Shown here: positions 34,626 to 44,155 of the stretch, piece after piece
How the letters are laid out: each line of letters starts with the position of its first letter
Position numbering within the stretch: position 1 is the stretch's first letter
NCBI GenBank assembly: GCA_964546955.1
Contig: CAZJLP010000026.1
Location: 1 to 64,000, forward strand
From: CAZJLP01 sp964546955
GTDB taxonomy: Bacteria > Verrucomicrobiota > Verrucomicrobiia > Opitutales > Opitutaceae
Direction of reading: 5' to 3'
DNA length: 64,000 nt
The notes under the pieces: generated by a model
What the model was told of the DNA's origin: nothing
What the model saw: the letters and a program-made list of their open reading frames with translations, nothing else
Databases searched by the model: none
Program-made: the position numbers and the translations under genes

Positions 34626-36056
34626 ATGCATCTTGGTTCCCGAAAAGCAGTTCGTGCGATTGCCATCGGGGTACTGACATGGTCGGTTCTCGTGATCGTC
34701 GTGATTGCCCGGGATTTGGGGAGCAGTGATCGCGCGTCCGCGCCTAGTTCAAACGAGACACTTACGGGCGGCAAAGGCACGGTTTTCGACGAGTCGCGAG
34801 AAGCCTTCGGATTTCCGTTTCCAAGCCTGAATAAAGAGCGCAGGGCGGCTTTTTTTGTCGGCAACTCTTTTTTCAAACAGAATTGGGTGGCGGCTCCGGC
34901 GTCAACGGCAGCGCGTGATGGTTTGGGGCCACTGTTCAACGCCCGGTCCTGTTCGACATGCCATTTCAAGGACGGCCGTGGCCAGCCGCCGAACTCCCCG
35001 ACCAGCCCGTTGACGAGTGCTGTGCTGCGTTTGAGCATTCCCGGAGTCGACGGCCAGAACGGACCCATCCCCGAGCCAGTTTACGGCGGCCAAATCCAAG
35101 GGTCATCGCTTCCTCGGGTCGCGTCGGAAGCTCAAGTTTTGACCGAATATCGATACATTGAGGGAACATTTGCGAGCGGTGAGACCTATACGCTGCGAAT
35201 GCCGGTGGTACGCCTAGAGCGGGTAGGGTACGGACCGCTCGCAGCAGAGGCGATGATGTCGTGCCGCGTTGCACCGGCGATGATTGGCCTAGGATTGCTG
35301 GAGGCGGTGCCGGATAACACGCTGGAGGCAATGGCAGACCCGGATGATCGCGATGGAGACGGCATTTCCGGCGCTATCAATCGAGTCTGGGACCGCCGCG
35401 CCGGCCGCGTGGCGGTCGGGCGATTTGGTTGGAAAGCGGAGCAACCGTCGCTGATCCAACAGATCGCAGCGGCCCTTCAGCAGGATATGGGACTGACCAC
35501 GACTTTATTTCGAAGCGAAAATCACACGGCGGTTCAGAAGGACGCCGGTCGATTGCCCAATGGAGGCGATCCAGAAGTAAACGATGAGATCCTTCAAGCC
35601 ATGGTGGAATATACGCGAGCCTTGGCCGTGCCGGCTGCTCGAAACCTTTCCGCGGCGGAGGCGATAAGGGGGAGGCAGGTGTTTCAGCAACTTCGCTGCG
35701 CGGTCTGCCATCAACCCGAACTGAAAACCGGCATGAATCACGATTACCCCGAGCTCTCGGAGCAGATCATTCGTCCCTATTCCGATTTGCTTCTTCACGA
35801 TATGGGAGACGGCCTCTCGGATAGGCGTCCGGTTTTCACCGCCTCCGGCCGGGAGTGGCGGACGCCTCCGCTTTGGGGGCTGGGTCTGACGGCGAAGGTA
35901 AGTGGCCACAGCACGCTCCTCCATGATGGTCGTGCGCGCGACGTGACCGAGGCCATTCTTTGGCATGGAGGCGAAGCGGAGACCGCGCGGGAACAATTCC
36001 GATCTCTTTCTCGTGAAGACCGCAATGCGCTGGTTGTTTTCCTCCAATCTCTGTAG
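34626..36056 (+). CDS. Di-heme oxidoreductase family protein (DHOR, thiol-oxidoreductase-like)
   Basis: A 476-residue exported c-type cytochrome of the DUF1111/DHOR family. There is an N-terminal membrane or signal segment, then two haem-binding motifs, CSTCH (RSCSTCHFKDGRG) and CAVCH (LRCAVCHQPEL), in the order and spacing of this family, plus the conserved TPPLWGLGL and LLHDGRA segments near the C-terminus. It is encoded 9 bases after the first imelysin and 9 bases before the second. The genes are often found together and thought to act in iron acquisition, where the cytochrome might change the metal's redox state (inference). Confidence 0.95.
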   Translation: MHLGSRKAVRAIAIGVLTWSVLVIVVIARDLGSSDRASAPSSNETLTGGKGTVFDESREAFGFPFPSLNKERRAAFFVGNSFFKQNWVAAPASTAARDGLGPLFNARSCSTCHFKDGRGQPPNSPTSPLTSAVLRLSIPGVDGQNGPIPEPVYGGQIQGSSLPRVASEAQVLTEYRYIEGTFASGETYTLRMPVVRLERVGYGPLAAEAMMSCRVAPAMIGLGLLEAVPDNTLEAMADPDDRDGDGISGAINRVWDRRAGRVAVGRFGWKAEQPSLIQQIAAALQQDMGLTTTLFRSENHTAVQKDAGRLPNGGDPEVNDEILQAMVEYTRALAVPAARNLSAAEAIRGRQVFQQLRCAVCHQPELKTGMNHDYPELSEQIIRPYSDLLLHDMGDGLSDRRPVFTASGREWRTPPLWGLGLTAKVSGHSTLLHDGRARDVTEAILWHGGEAETAREQFRSLSREDRNALVVFLQSL

Positions 36057-36065
36057 ATCCTTACG

Positions 36066-37121
36066 ATGCGTTTCCGCGGTATTTTTCTCGTTGGCTTGTT
36101 GGCGTTGATCTGGGCTGTGCGAAGCGATCTTAACGCACAACCCGAGACTCAGCGGACGCCGCTCCCGGCGAAGGAGCGTATTCTTCGCGATCTTGCAGAG
36201 AACGTCATTGTTCCAGCCTCTTCTGAGCTTGAACGGAAATGCGCTGCGCTCCTTAAAGCCACCGCCAAACTCGAAGCGGAGCCGAGCGACGACATCCTGG
36301 CGGTTGTCCGGGCCTGTTGGAAGGAGGTCGCGATCGCGGTTGCGCAGTTCGAATGCTTCAAGCGAGGACCGGTGCTCGACGTGCGCTACGCTCCGGCATT
36401 TTTTTTCCCCGCGCGGTCAATCAGCATCGAACGCGCCATCAAGAGCGTCGATACCATTTCGGAGGGAACAATTGCCGAGCTGAGTGTTGCGGCGAAAGGC
36501 GTTTGGGCGATCGAGTATTTGCTTTATCCGCCTCCGGACGCTGCAGCTGAACTCATCCGCGGTCCTTCCACGGCGGCGCGCCGACGATTTCTACACCTGA
36601 TAGCAGGGGAGTTAGCGGCAAAGACCAGCACTCTGGCCTCCGAATGGCGCGAGCCGCGAAGTGCATCAGCGCAGGCTTTTTGCGACGGAGGACAAGCGAG
36701 TGTTAACGCGATGGTCAACCAGCTGGCCTGGACGATCCGAACGAATGAAGACCGCCTGCGCGCGATGGCGATCTCGAGCGTGCAGAAGGACACCTTAGGC
36801 GTTCCAAGCGGGCTGGCGCGACGCATGATCCACGCGAGTCTGGAGGGGAGCCGTAGGATGTATTCTAGCGATCAGGGGTTTGGGCTCGACGATTGGTTGC
36901 GGCATATCGGCGCTCCGGTTGCGCTTCCATTTGAAGCGAAATTCAAGGCCCTTCTCGAAGCGACCGACGCTCTCGCTCAAGAGCAGGATTCGCCCAAGGA
37001 CCGCGCCGCTGAGGCTAAGCTGGCCTTCGAAGCTTGTCGAGAGTTGGAACGGCTCATCAAAGTCGATTTGGTAAGTGCTCTTGGAGTGACTTTGACGTTT
37101 GGCCCCGCCGATGGGGATTAG
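36066..37121 (+). CDS. Imelysin-family protein, second (degenerate) copy
   Basis: A 351-residue exported protein with an N-terminal signal (MRFRGIFLVGLLALIWAV). It is related to imelysin, but the signature reads VWAIEYLLYP: the His of the GxHxxE motif is Trp while the Glu is kept. The pair of one canonical and one altered imelysin around a DHOR cytochrome is a recurrent arrangement, so the change is probably functional rather than decay. The stop codon overlaps the start of the HTTM gene. Confidence 0.88.
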   Translation: MRFRGIFLVGLLALIWAVRSDLNAQPETQRTPLPAKERILRDLAENVIVPASSELERKCAALLKATAKLEAEPSDDILAVVRACWKEVAIAVAQFECFKRGPVLDVRYAPAFFFPARSISIERAIKSVDTISEGTIAELSVAAKGVWAIEYLLYPPPDAAAELIRGPSTAARRRFLHLIAGELAAKTSTLASEWREPRSASAQAFCDGGQASVNAMVNQLAWTIRTNEDRLRAMAISSVQKDTLGVPSGLARRMIHASLEGSRRMYSSDQGFGLDDWLRHIGAPVALPFEAKFKALLEATDALAQEQDSPKDRAAEAKLAFEACRELERLIKVDLVSALGVTLTFGPADGD

Positions 37122-38592
37122 AATTGGCGCTTCCGAAACTTGCCTTCGCTTTAAAACGTTGAAGCCGTTCGGAACCACAAGAGTACATTCTGGGAGATTC
37201 CGGCCGACTCTGGACGGCGTCCGAGCGCTCTATGGTTCGGTCGTTGACGCGCCGGTCGCCAGCCACTCCCTTGCTGCATTTCGCATCTTGTTTGGCGCCA
37301 TAATGGCATTGGCAATGGCTCGTTTGCTCGCGCTGGGTTGGGTGGATACGCTTTTCACCGATCCCAGGCTCCATGTCGGATATCCCGGCTTCGAATGGAT
37401 ACAGGCTTGGCCGTCGCCATGGATGCATCTGCACGTGGGAGTGTTGGGAATGTGCGCGATCGGAATCGCGACTGGCTTTTACTATCGCTGGTCTGCCTTT
37501 TTTTTCCTCCTGGGTTTTGTCTATCTGGAGCTCATCGACCAAACATTATATTTAAATCATTATTATTTGGTCGCGCTGCTTGCCGGTATCTTGGTTTGCG
37601 TGCCAGCGCATAGGATATGGTCGATTGATGCAGTCCTCCGTCGGGGAGTGCGTTGCGAGCATGTACCTAGCTGGACCGTTAATCTTCTGCGATTCCAGAT
37701 AGGGATTGTCTATTTTTTTTCCGGCGTCGCGAAGCTCAACGCTGATTGGCTGCTGCGCGCCCAGCCTCTTCGGATCTGGCTGCCGGCCCGTGCGGAGCTG
37801 CCTTTGATTGGAGCCGTTCTAGATGCTTCGTGGATCGCGTATGTTGCCAGTTGGACCGGCATGTTGTTTGACTTGGCCATCCCTCTTTGCCTGCTGTGGA
37901 GGCGGACAAGGCTGGCGGCCTACGCGAGTGCGGTGGTTTTCCATATTTTCACGTGGATTCTCTTTCCCATCGGGATGTTCCCATGGATCATGCTGGGCAG
38001 TGCGCTCATCTTTTTCCCGCCCGACTGGCCCGAGAGAATGGTGAATCGGTCAAGGAGCCGACCTGGTCGCGCGCTACTTCGCACGAGCAGTAGAGAAGTG
38101 GCATCGCGACCGGCTTTTCCCTTGCGACGCTGGCAGCAGTCGCTGCTTGCCACGTACATGTTCGGGCAAGTCAGCCTTCCTTTGAGGGGTTTGTTCTATA
38201 CCGGTCCGAGCGGCTGGAGCTGCAACGGATATAATTTTTCTTGGAAAGTGATGCTCATCGAAAAAACCGGTTGGGTGACATTTTTCGTCCTTGATCGCCG
38301 GACCGGTGTCGAGCGCGTCTTTGACGCGGCGGACTACCTTACCCCCTGGCAGGCGGCGATGCTGGCGCAAAATCCTTATGTGATTCGGGCGCTTGCGCAA
38401 AAAATAGCGAGGGAGCTCGACCCGGTGGGATCAGGCCACATTCAAGTGCGGGTGGACGCCTATGCGACCATGAACGGGCGTCCGAGCCAGCGATTGATCG
38501 ATCCGCTCGTCGATCTGGCCGGACCTTTGCCAAGGGACTGGATTGTGCCGCTGCAATCCCAGTTGCCCGAGCGGGCCAGCAGCGACTCATAA
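37111..38592 (+). CDS. HTTM domain membrane protein (vitamin K-dependent gamma-carboxylase-like)
   Basis: A protein of about 493 residues with many transmembrane helices. The HTTM pattern is seen from SLAAFRILFGAIMALAMARL onward, with the LNHYYL segment and GVAKLNADWLL, the K-L-N region conserved in gamma-carboxylase homologues. A soluble C-terminal tail of about 180 residues has WKVMLIEKTGWV. ATG at 37111 overlaps the preceding stop; a TTG at 37099 is possible. Bacterial members occur with imelysins and may have a membrane role in metal handling. Carboxylase activity is not shown for this type. Confidence 0.9.
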   Translation: MGIRIGASETCLRFKTLKPFGTTRVHSGRFRPTLDGVRALYGSVVDAPVASHSLAAFRILFGAIMALAMARLLALGWVDTLFTDPRLHVGYPGFEWIQAWPSPWMHLHVGVLGMCAIGIATGFYYRWSAFFFLLGFVYLELIDQTLYLNHYYLVALLAGILVCVPAHRIWSIDAVLRRGVRCEHVPSWTVNLLRFQIGIVYFFSGVAKLNADWLLRAQPLRIWLPARAELPLIGAVLDASWIAYVASWTGMLFDLAIPLCLLWRRTRLAAYASAVVFHIFTWILFPIGMFPWIMLGSALIFFPPDWPERMVNRSRSRPGRALLRTSSREVASRPAFPLRRWQQSLLATYMFGQVSLPLRGLFYTGPSGWSCNGYNFSWKVMLIEKTGWVTFFVLDRRTGVERVFDAADYLTPWQAAMLAQNPYVIRALAQKIARELDPVGSGHIQVRVDAYATMNGRPSQRLIDPLVDLAGPLPRDWIVPLQSQLPERASSDS

Positions 38593-38832
38593 TGATCTTG
38601 TAGTGTTTAGACGCCTCGCCGAGCGCGGTGAATGTAAGACGATAAATAGCCCGATTGGAAATGGCGCGAGCGTGAACCTCCGGGTCCTGTAAACCACTTT
38701 GTTCAGGTTCGTGCACTCGCGTAGCCGTTGGCTGGGTCCTGTATTCCAGCTCTTCCGAGGCCCCTTCTTACTCGGATGATTGCTTTGCACGTGACTTTTC
38801 GAATCTGCAGTCTGAAGCTTTCCTGGTTGCCG

Positions 38833-39435
38833 ATGATTCGCATCACCGCCCCTTTCGCTCTATCCGCGCTATTGGTGTTTGCAGGGTACGCGATTTGGAG
38901 CCGAAATCCCGGCAGCGTGCTCGAGCGTTATCCCGTTGCCACGGGATTTTTCGCGCTGGGTTTCTTTCTGGCGGGCTCGGCGATCATCAGTGGGGCGATC
39001 AAGCGCTGGAAGTCGCCGCGTTTCCCACGGGGGTGGTATGAGTCGGACCGTTCTTTCGCTGTCGACCTCTACATTGTGCTGAACGGAGGTAGTTATGTCG
39101 CGGGCCCGTTTGTGTGCACGCTTTGGGCGGTGCTCATGCCTTATATTTTATTGTCTGACAACATGCTGAGATCGATTGGCGCTCCGGTCAGCGGTGGAAT
39201 CAAATCCCGGCGGGTCTGGCTCAAAGAAGGATCTGTGTTCCTGCATCCGGCGCGAACTTACCTGGCGCAGCGGGTGCACGCCGGACATACCTTGGTAGTT
39301 ACCGATTCCGAAGACGCGGAAATGCTGAGGCAACGGATCACTGCGCTGCTTACGAGCCCGGAAGCGCGGCGCGCTGATCAGCTGACTGGCTTTGAAGATC
39401 GTCCCGCCGCAGTTCCGCTCCAGCGCGTTCGCTGA
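38833..39435 (+). CDS. Hypothetical membrane protein
   Basis: A protein of about 200 residues with roughly three hydrophobic segments: FALSALLVFAGYAIW, FFALGFFLAGSAIISGA and FVCTLWAVLMPYIL. A soluble C-terminal tail carries no family motif that I recognise. ATG at 38833 is preferred over the in-frame start at 38728. It follows the HTTM gene by about 240 bases on the same strand. Function unknown. Confidence 0.5.
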   Translation: MIRITAPFALSALLVFAGYAIWSRNPGSVLERYPVATGFFALGFFLAGSAIISGAIKRWKSPRFPRGWYESDRSFAVDLYIVLNGGSYVAGPFVCTLWAVLMPYILLSDNMLRSIGAPVSGGIKSRRVWLKEGSVFLHPARTYLAQRVHAGHTLVVTDSEDAEMLRQRITALLTSPEARRADQLTGFEDRPAAVPLQRVR

Positions 39436-40055
39436 CGCTTCCTTGGAATTCGCGTGGAGGATTTCTAGGCGCGAAACGTTGTGTCTTATTTGGCGATGTT
39501 GCGTTGCGTCGGTCTGGATTAGGAAGGAGCGCGCACCAGCCTTGTCACTGAGGAAAAGGGAAGGCTGGCCGCCGGATATGCCTAATTGAGCCTAGGCGAT
39601 CTGACGGTTTGCGAAGTGCTGCCTCGAGCATTGCCCGGGCTTCCCCGGCCCCTCCCGTTGCCAGACAACGAGGATGATTTGCGCGGATGCAGATGTAAAT
39701 CGACGATCCTAATCATACCCAGGGTATGCGCTCGAATGTCCAAAATCTATCGTTGATTCGCATTGGAGCGTAAGGTTGTGTTTTTACATGGCTGACGTGT
39801 CGCCGGATCATCGGATTGGAAACGCCCGTGGCAAGGGATCGAAAAAGATCCGGCATCCCGAAGCGACGGAGCGGGCGAGGCGGGTGACGGAAAACTGCTG
39901 GCGGGATCGCGGCATCCAGAACTGCCTCGCCGAGGGGTGCAACATTCTACGATCGTGAGCAAATGCGCGCTCGCCGAAGTATGTTCAGGAGGCCTCGATT
40001 CAGGGTTTCAGTGCACTGACCGAGAATGCTGGCTTCAAGAAGCCGGTCGCATTCA
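39436..40055. other. 620-base interval without a supported gene
   Basis: No convincing gene. The only distinct element is the odd-length palindrome CATACCCAGGGTATG at 39714-39728, which could be a regulator site. The small frame at 39776-39958 has no recognisable content. Confidence 0.4.
39714..39728. promoter_or_regulatory. Palindromic site, possible operator
   Basis: CATACCC-A-GGGTATG is a perfect inverted repeat with a one-base centre, about 330 bases upstream of the methyltransferase-like gene at 40056. There is no known match; chance occurrence is possible. Confidence 0.25.
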
Positions 40056-41270
40056 ATGAACCAGGATCTTCGCGCGTATCCTAAAGTTGAAGACATTGTC
40101 TTGGAGCTTCCCGATGCGGAGGAATACCTCGCGGTGTTAGCGCGGATCGGGAAGGGGAAATACCCTCAGCTGGCGCCCATCCTGGGGAACATCGAACGAT
40201 CGTCTGACGGCAAAAGGGACAGCACCGAACTGGATTCATCCTTGGTTGCCGACATCATCGGCTACAACGATTATTCGCTCGTTTGCTTGCTGGAGCGCGA
40301 ATGGTTGGATGACGACGGCGTAGACGAATTTGAGGTCTTGATTTCCTCTCTCGAAAGCCGGGCTTTTTTCGCAGGTATTGGATCGATATTTATCTACGGC
40401 GCGGGCACGTGCGGCTTGGGCGATTTCCTGGCCTCTAAACCGCAGTTTAGCGCCGTCACTTGCGCAGATCTTTCCTGGCTGGCGCTCTATTTCGGGAAAT
40501 CGGTGATCGAGGGTCGACTTGAATTGCTGCCTCGTGCGTTCCGGGAAATGCGGGTCTTTTATGAGCCCGATTGCGAGAGAAAGCGTTTGTGCACCTCCTC
40601 CAGACCGAGCCGGCTTCGCCGGCCTCTCAGTGGGGGAAATGGAAAAATCAGCTATGTGGTTCGCAACGTCTTCCATAACGGTTCTCCAATCGCTGCCGAA
40701 ATGATCTGTGCACCCTTCTTGTTGGACTGTTTTGGCGGAGAAAGAATGAAGACGGCGTTGATTCGGCTGTGCCAGCAAACATCCGTTGGGCAATCGCTTG
40801 CAATTATGGTGACCTGCCGTGGCGACAACGCACGGCTCGAGCGCAATCCTGCGGTGATCCTTGAGTTGCTCGAACGTTGCGGGTTCGAGATCGGGTGGCT
40901 GGACCTTGTCGCGCTTCCTTACTCGTTTTCCCGTCACGATCACGCTTACGTGCGCACCACCTACAACACGTTTGTGGTTCGAGCGGTAAAGCGGGATTCA
41001 ATAAAGGCGGCAAATCTTGCATTGGTCAGCCGCCTGCGTCGCGAAGACGCAATACCCGAAAGCGCGGAGGCGGAGGCCTATTGTTTGCGCAGGGGTAAAT
41101 CGGTCATCGTCCTCGGCGAGTCGGAAGTGTCCATTCTCAGGCTTTGCCAAAAGACTATTCACTACGATGTGTTGCTGCGCACGCTCGCCGGGCGCTTTGG
41201 CCTCGACAGGATTGAATCGGCCGTAGCCACGCTAACCGCCCGTGCTCTGGTGGATTTGGGACTGCGTTAA
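40056..41270 (+). CDS. SAM methyltransferase-like protein with a C-terminal winged-helix-like tail
   Basis: A protein of about 404 residues. A Rossmann motif reads IFIYGAGTCGLGDFLA with an acidic strand end at ADLSWLAL, as in class I methyltransferases. The central part (IAAEMICAPFLLDCFGG, LLERCGFEIGWLDLVAL) fits that fold. The last 60 residues (GESEVSILRLC to RALVDLGLR) look like a small winged-helix or PqqD-like domain. I do not recognise the specific family; it could modify a peptide or protein substrate. ATG at 40056 is preferred over 40026. It stands alone between two non-coding intervals. Confidence 0.6.
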   Translation: MNQDLRAYPKVEDIVLELPDAEEYLAVLARIGKGKYPQLAPILGNIERSSDGKRDSTELDSSLVADIIGYNDYSLVCLLEREWLDDDGVDEFEVLISSLESRAFFAGIGSIFIYGAGTCGLGDFLASKPQFSAVTCADLSWLALYFGKSVIEGRLELLPRAFREMRVFYEPDCERKRLCTSSRPSRLRRPLSGGNGKISYVVRNVFHNGSPIAAEMICAPFLLDCFGGERMKTALIRLCQQTSVGQSLAIMVTCRGDNARLERNPAVILELLERCGFEIGWLDLVALPYSFSRHDHAYVRTTYNTFVVRAVKRDSIKAANLALVSRLRREDAIPESAEAEAYCLRRGKSVIVLGESEVSILRLCQKTIHYDVLLRTLAGRFGLDRIESAVATLTARALVDLGLR

Positions 41271-41536
41271 ACAGGGGAGTGCACCGGCGAGTTCGATCGG
41301 GACGAAGCGATATAGCATGCGCCATGCAGTGGAGAAGATCGATTTTCATCCTTCGGGCCGCATTGAGTTTCGCGCGGGTGCCAAGCTTGACAACGCATCT
41401 GCCGGTGGGCACTGATTTCTGCCCCGGTGATGGCCTCGCGATCCACGGCGCAGGGCTCCGCTGCTGACCGTCCAGCGTCATTTGGATAACGTGTCAACGG
41501 GTCTGGATAATTCAAAGTTTCATTCGTTTTGGGGGA

Positions 41537-43981
41537 ATGGACGGGCGTAAAATGACAAACACTTTTAGGAAAATAATCCGGATCTCGGCCTGCACGCTGC
41601 TTGTGCTCGGCGTCGCAGTGGCTGCGGTTGCGGGCTGGGGGTGGTGGAAACTTCGCGGCACGTTGCCGCAACTTAACGGCCAAGTCGGGCTAGCGGGACT
41701 GAGCGCGCCGGTGGAGGTCACAAGAGACTCGGCTGGTGTACCGACGATCAAGGCCAATGATCGGCTGGACCTCGCCAGGGCGTTGGGGTTTTTGCATGCG
41801 CAGGACCGTTTTTTTCAAATGGACCTAGGCCGACGGCGGGCGTCTGGGGAACTTGCCGCCCTTTTGGGCCCTCGGGCGGTCGCCCGCGATCGTCTCTCGC
41901 GTCCGCATGATTTCAGGGCATTAGCTCGTGAAGTGCTACAGCGAATACCGCCGGAACAACGAGCGGTGGCGGAGGCGTATACGGCAGGAGTAAACAGCGG
42001 ATTGTCCTGCCTGCGTACCAAACCCTTCGAGTATTTTCTGACCGGCAGCGATCCCGCGCCCTGGACCATTGAGGACGTCATCTTGACAATTTATTGCCTC
42101 GCGTTGGATCTGCAGGGATTCAACGGCAAACGTGAATATTCCGCCGCGATTTTGCGCGAGCAGCTTGGTTCGCGCGTCTTCTCTTTCCTGCAGCCTTTAG
42201 GCAGCGAGTGGGATGCCCCCCTTGACGCGACCAAACTGGAAGAGCCGGCACTTCCCGCGGCGGAAGACTTGAATGTGCGGACACCGCGAACCAAAGCGGG
42301 TGTTGAGGACAATACCCTCGTGCCGGCGGTTTCACAATCTTCCTATTCGGCGGCTGGAAGCAACAACTTTGCGCTTTCCGGTCGACACACCGCGAGCCAA
42401 ATCCCGCTGCTCGCGGGAGACATGCACCTTGGCCTGCGTGTGCCGAATACTTGGTATCGAGTCCAGATGACATGGCCGAAGAAGCTAAACGGGGGCGAGA
42501 ATCGTATTGTCGGAATAACAGTACCGGGCCTTCCGTTTATTGTTACTGGCAGCAATGGGCGAGTTGCTTGGACGTTTACAAATTCGTACGTCGATAGCAC
42601 GGATCTGGTGATCGTGGAACCGGGTGCAAATGACCGCTTGCTGTATCGCCTCGACGCCCATCACCTTGCTCCGCTCGAGCCGCGGACGCATGCCATCCGC
42701 GTGAGGGGACGTCCGCCTGAAATGCAGGTCACATCGTGGACGAGATGGGGTCCAATTATTGGGAGCCTGGGCCGCTCTCGTCTGCTTGCTCTTCGCTGGA
42801 GCATGCACGATCCCGACGCCATCGATCTCGGCCTCATGCACCTGGAAACGGCGGAAACAGCATCGGAAGCTCTCCAGATTGCCCGCGACAGTGGTTCTCC
42901 TTGCCTCAATATCTTGGCCGTCGATCGCGACGGCCAAATGGGTTGGACAATTTGCGGAAAGGTTCCACGTCGCGTTGGGTGGGATGGACGGCTGCCGACC
43001 TCGTGGACTGACGGACAACACCGCTGGGCCGGTTATTGGAAATCCAAGGAAATACCTGAGATATTGAATCCCCCTTCCGGGCGGTTGTGGACGGCCAACA
43101 ATCGTGTTGTGGGGGGAGATGCGCTCGCGCGTCTGGGCTACGGTCACTACGATTTGGGCGCGCGCGCGACCCAGATCCGCGACGAATTGGCGCGACTGGA
43201 AAACGCCAAGCCGGAGCAGCTGCTCGCAATCCAACTCGATGACCGTGCGCGCTTCCTCGAGCGTTGGCAGCGCTTGCTACTGGCCGTACTTGATGCAGAA
43301 TCGCTTCGCCGGCGTCCTGAACGAGAGCGATTCCGATCGCTGGTGGAGGCATGGGGTGGTCGCGCCACGCCGGATTCTGCAGGTTACAACCTGGTGCGAA
43401 ATTGGCGCGACGGAATACGGCGGATGGTGTTCGAGCCAATATGGAATCACATTCGCCGAACGTATCCGGATTTCGATGCCAGTCTCCTGGAGCTGGAGCC
43501 CGCTCTTTGGGCCATTCTTGAGAAGCGTCCCATTCATCTTCTGGACGCGCGTTTTGCAAATTGGGGCGAACTGATGGTGCGCGCAGTTGATGATATCATT
43601 GACGAAGCCGCGCGCCGAAAGCTGCGATTGGAGGACATGAAGTGGGGTCATCGAAACACGGCAGCGATCAGCCATCCTCTCGCAGGCGACGTTCCACTTT
43701 TTGCGGCATTCTTGAGTATGCCACGCGAGCCATTGGGAGGCGATGACAACATGCCACGGATTCAGGGTCCGGCGTTCGGAGCCTCCAATCGAATCGTCGT
43801 TTCACCGGGCCGCGAGGAAGAAGGCCTGTTCACAATGCCGGGCGGACAGTCGGGGAATCCGCTTTCTCCTTTTTTTCGCGATGGACATTCGCAGTGGGTA
43901 GAAGGGCAACCCGGCCGCCTTTTGCCCGGCCCCGCTGCCCATACTTTGCAGCTAGTGCCCGCCATCGCTGCGGGAAAATAA
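41537..43981 (+). CDS. Penicillin acylase family Ntn hydrolase (PvdQ/AHL acylase-like)
   Basis: An 814-residue precursor with an N-terminal membrane anchor or signal (residues 10-35), an alpha-chain region with VTRDSAGVPTIKA and ALGFLHAQDRFFQMDLGRR, and the autocleavage site before Ser275 in AAGSNNFALSG. Ser275 becomes the N-terminal nucleophile of the beta chain after self-processing. The family acts in the periplasm on acyl amides: beta-lactams, acyl-homoserine lactones, or the fatty acid of pyoverdine precursors (PvdQ). Because the NRPS in this window is fatty-acid primed, removal of that acyl chain is an attractive role; quorum-signal cleavage is the alternative. Confidence 0.94.
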   Translation: MDGRKMTNTFRKIIRISACTLLVLGVAVAAVAGWGWWKLRGTLPQLNGQVGLAGLSAPVEVTRDSAGVPTIKANDRLDLARALGFLHAQDRFFQMDLGRRRASGELAALLGPRAVARDRLSRPHDFRALAREVLQRIPPEQRAVAEAYTAGVNSGLSCLRTKPFEYFLTGSDPAPWTIEDVILTIYCLALDLQGFNGKREYSAAILREQLGSRVFSFLQPLGSEWDAPLDATKLEEPALPAAEDLNVRTPRTKAGVEDNTLVPAVSQSSYSAAGSNNFALSGRHTASQIPLLAGDMHLGLRVPNTWYRVQMTWPKKLNGGENRIVGITVPGLPFIVTGSNGRVAWTFTNSYVDSTDLVIVEPGANDRLLYRLDAHHLAPLEPRTHAIRVRGRPPEMQVTSWTRWGPIIGSLGRSRLLALRWSMHDPDAIDLGLMHLETAETASEALQIARDSGSPCLNILAVDRDGQMGWTICGKVPRRVGWDGRLPTSWTDGQHRWAGYWKSKEIPEILNPPSGRLWTANNRVVGGDALARLGYGHYDLGARATQIRDELARLENAKPEQLLAIQLDDRARFLERWQRLLLAVLDAESLRRRPERERFRSLVEAWGGRATPDSAGYNLVRNWRDGIRRMVFEPIWNHIRRTYPDFDASLLELEPALWAILEKRPIHLLDARFANWGELMVRAVDDIIDEAARRKLRLEDMKWGHRNTAAISHPLAGDVPLFAAFLSMPREPLGGDDNMPRIQGPAFGASNRIVVSPGREEEGLFTMPGGQSGNPLSPFFRDGHSQWVEGQPGRLLPGPAAHTLQLVPAIAAGK

Positions 43982-44155
43982 TTCGGCAGGTTGAGACTGA
44001 TAGATTCCAAGCCGGCCACTTTCTTGGCGCTTGGAACGGTAACGGTGGAGTGCCGCATTGATACTCGGTGGGACGGGCGGTTATAATGCCGATTTTAGAG
44101 GAGCAAACCGCAAAATTTGCTTGAACTGCTTCCGTGAGCGAATGCACAATATTGA

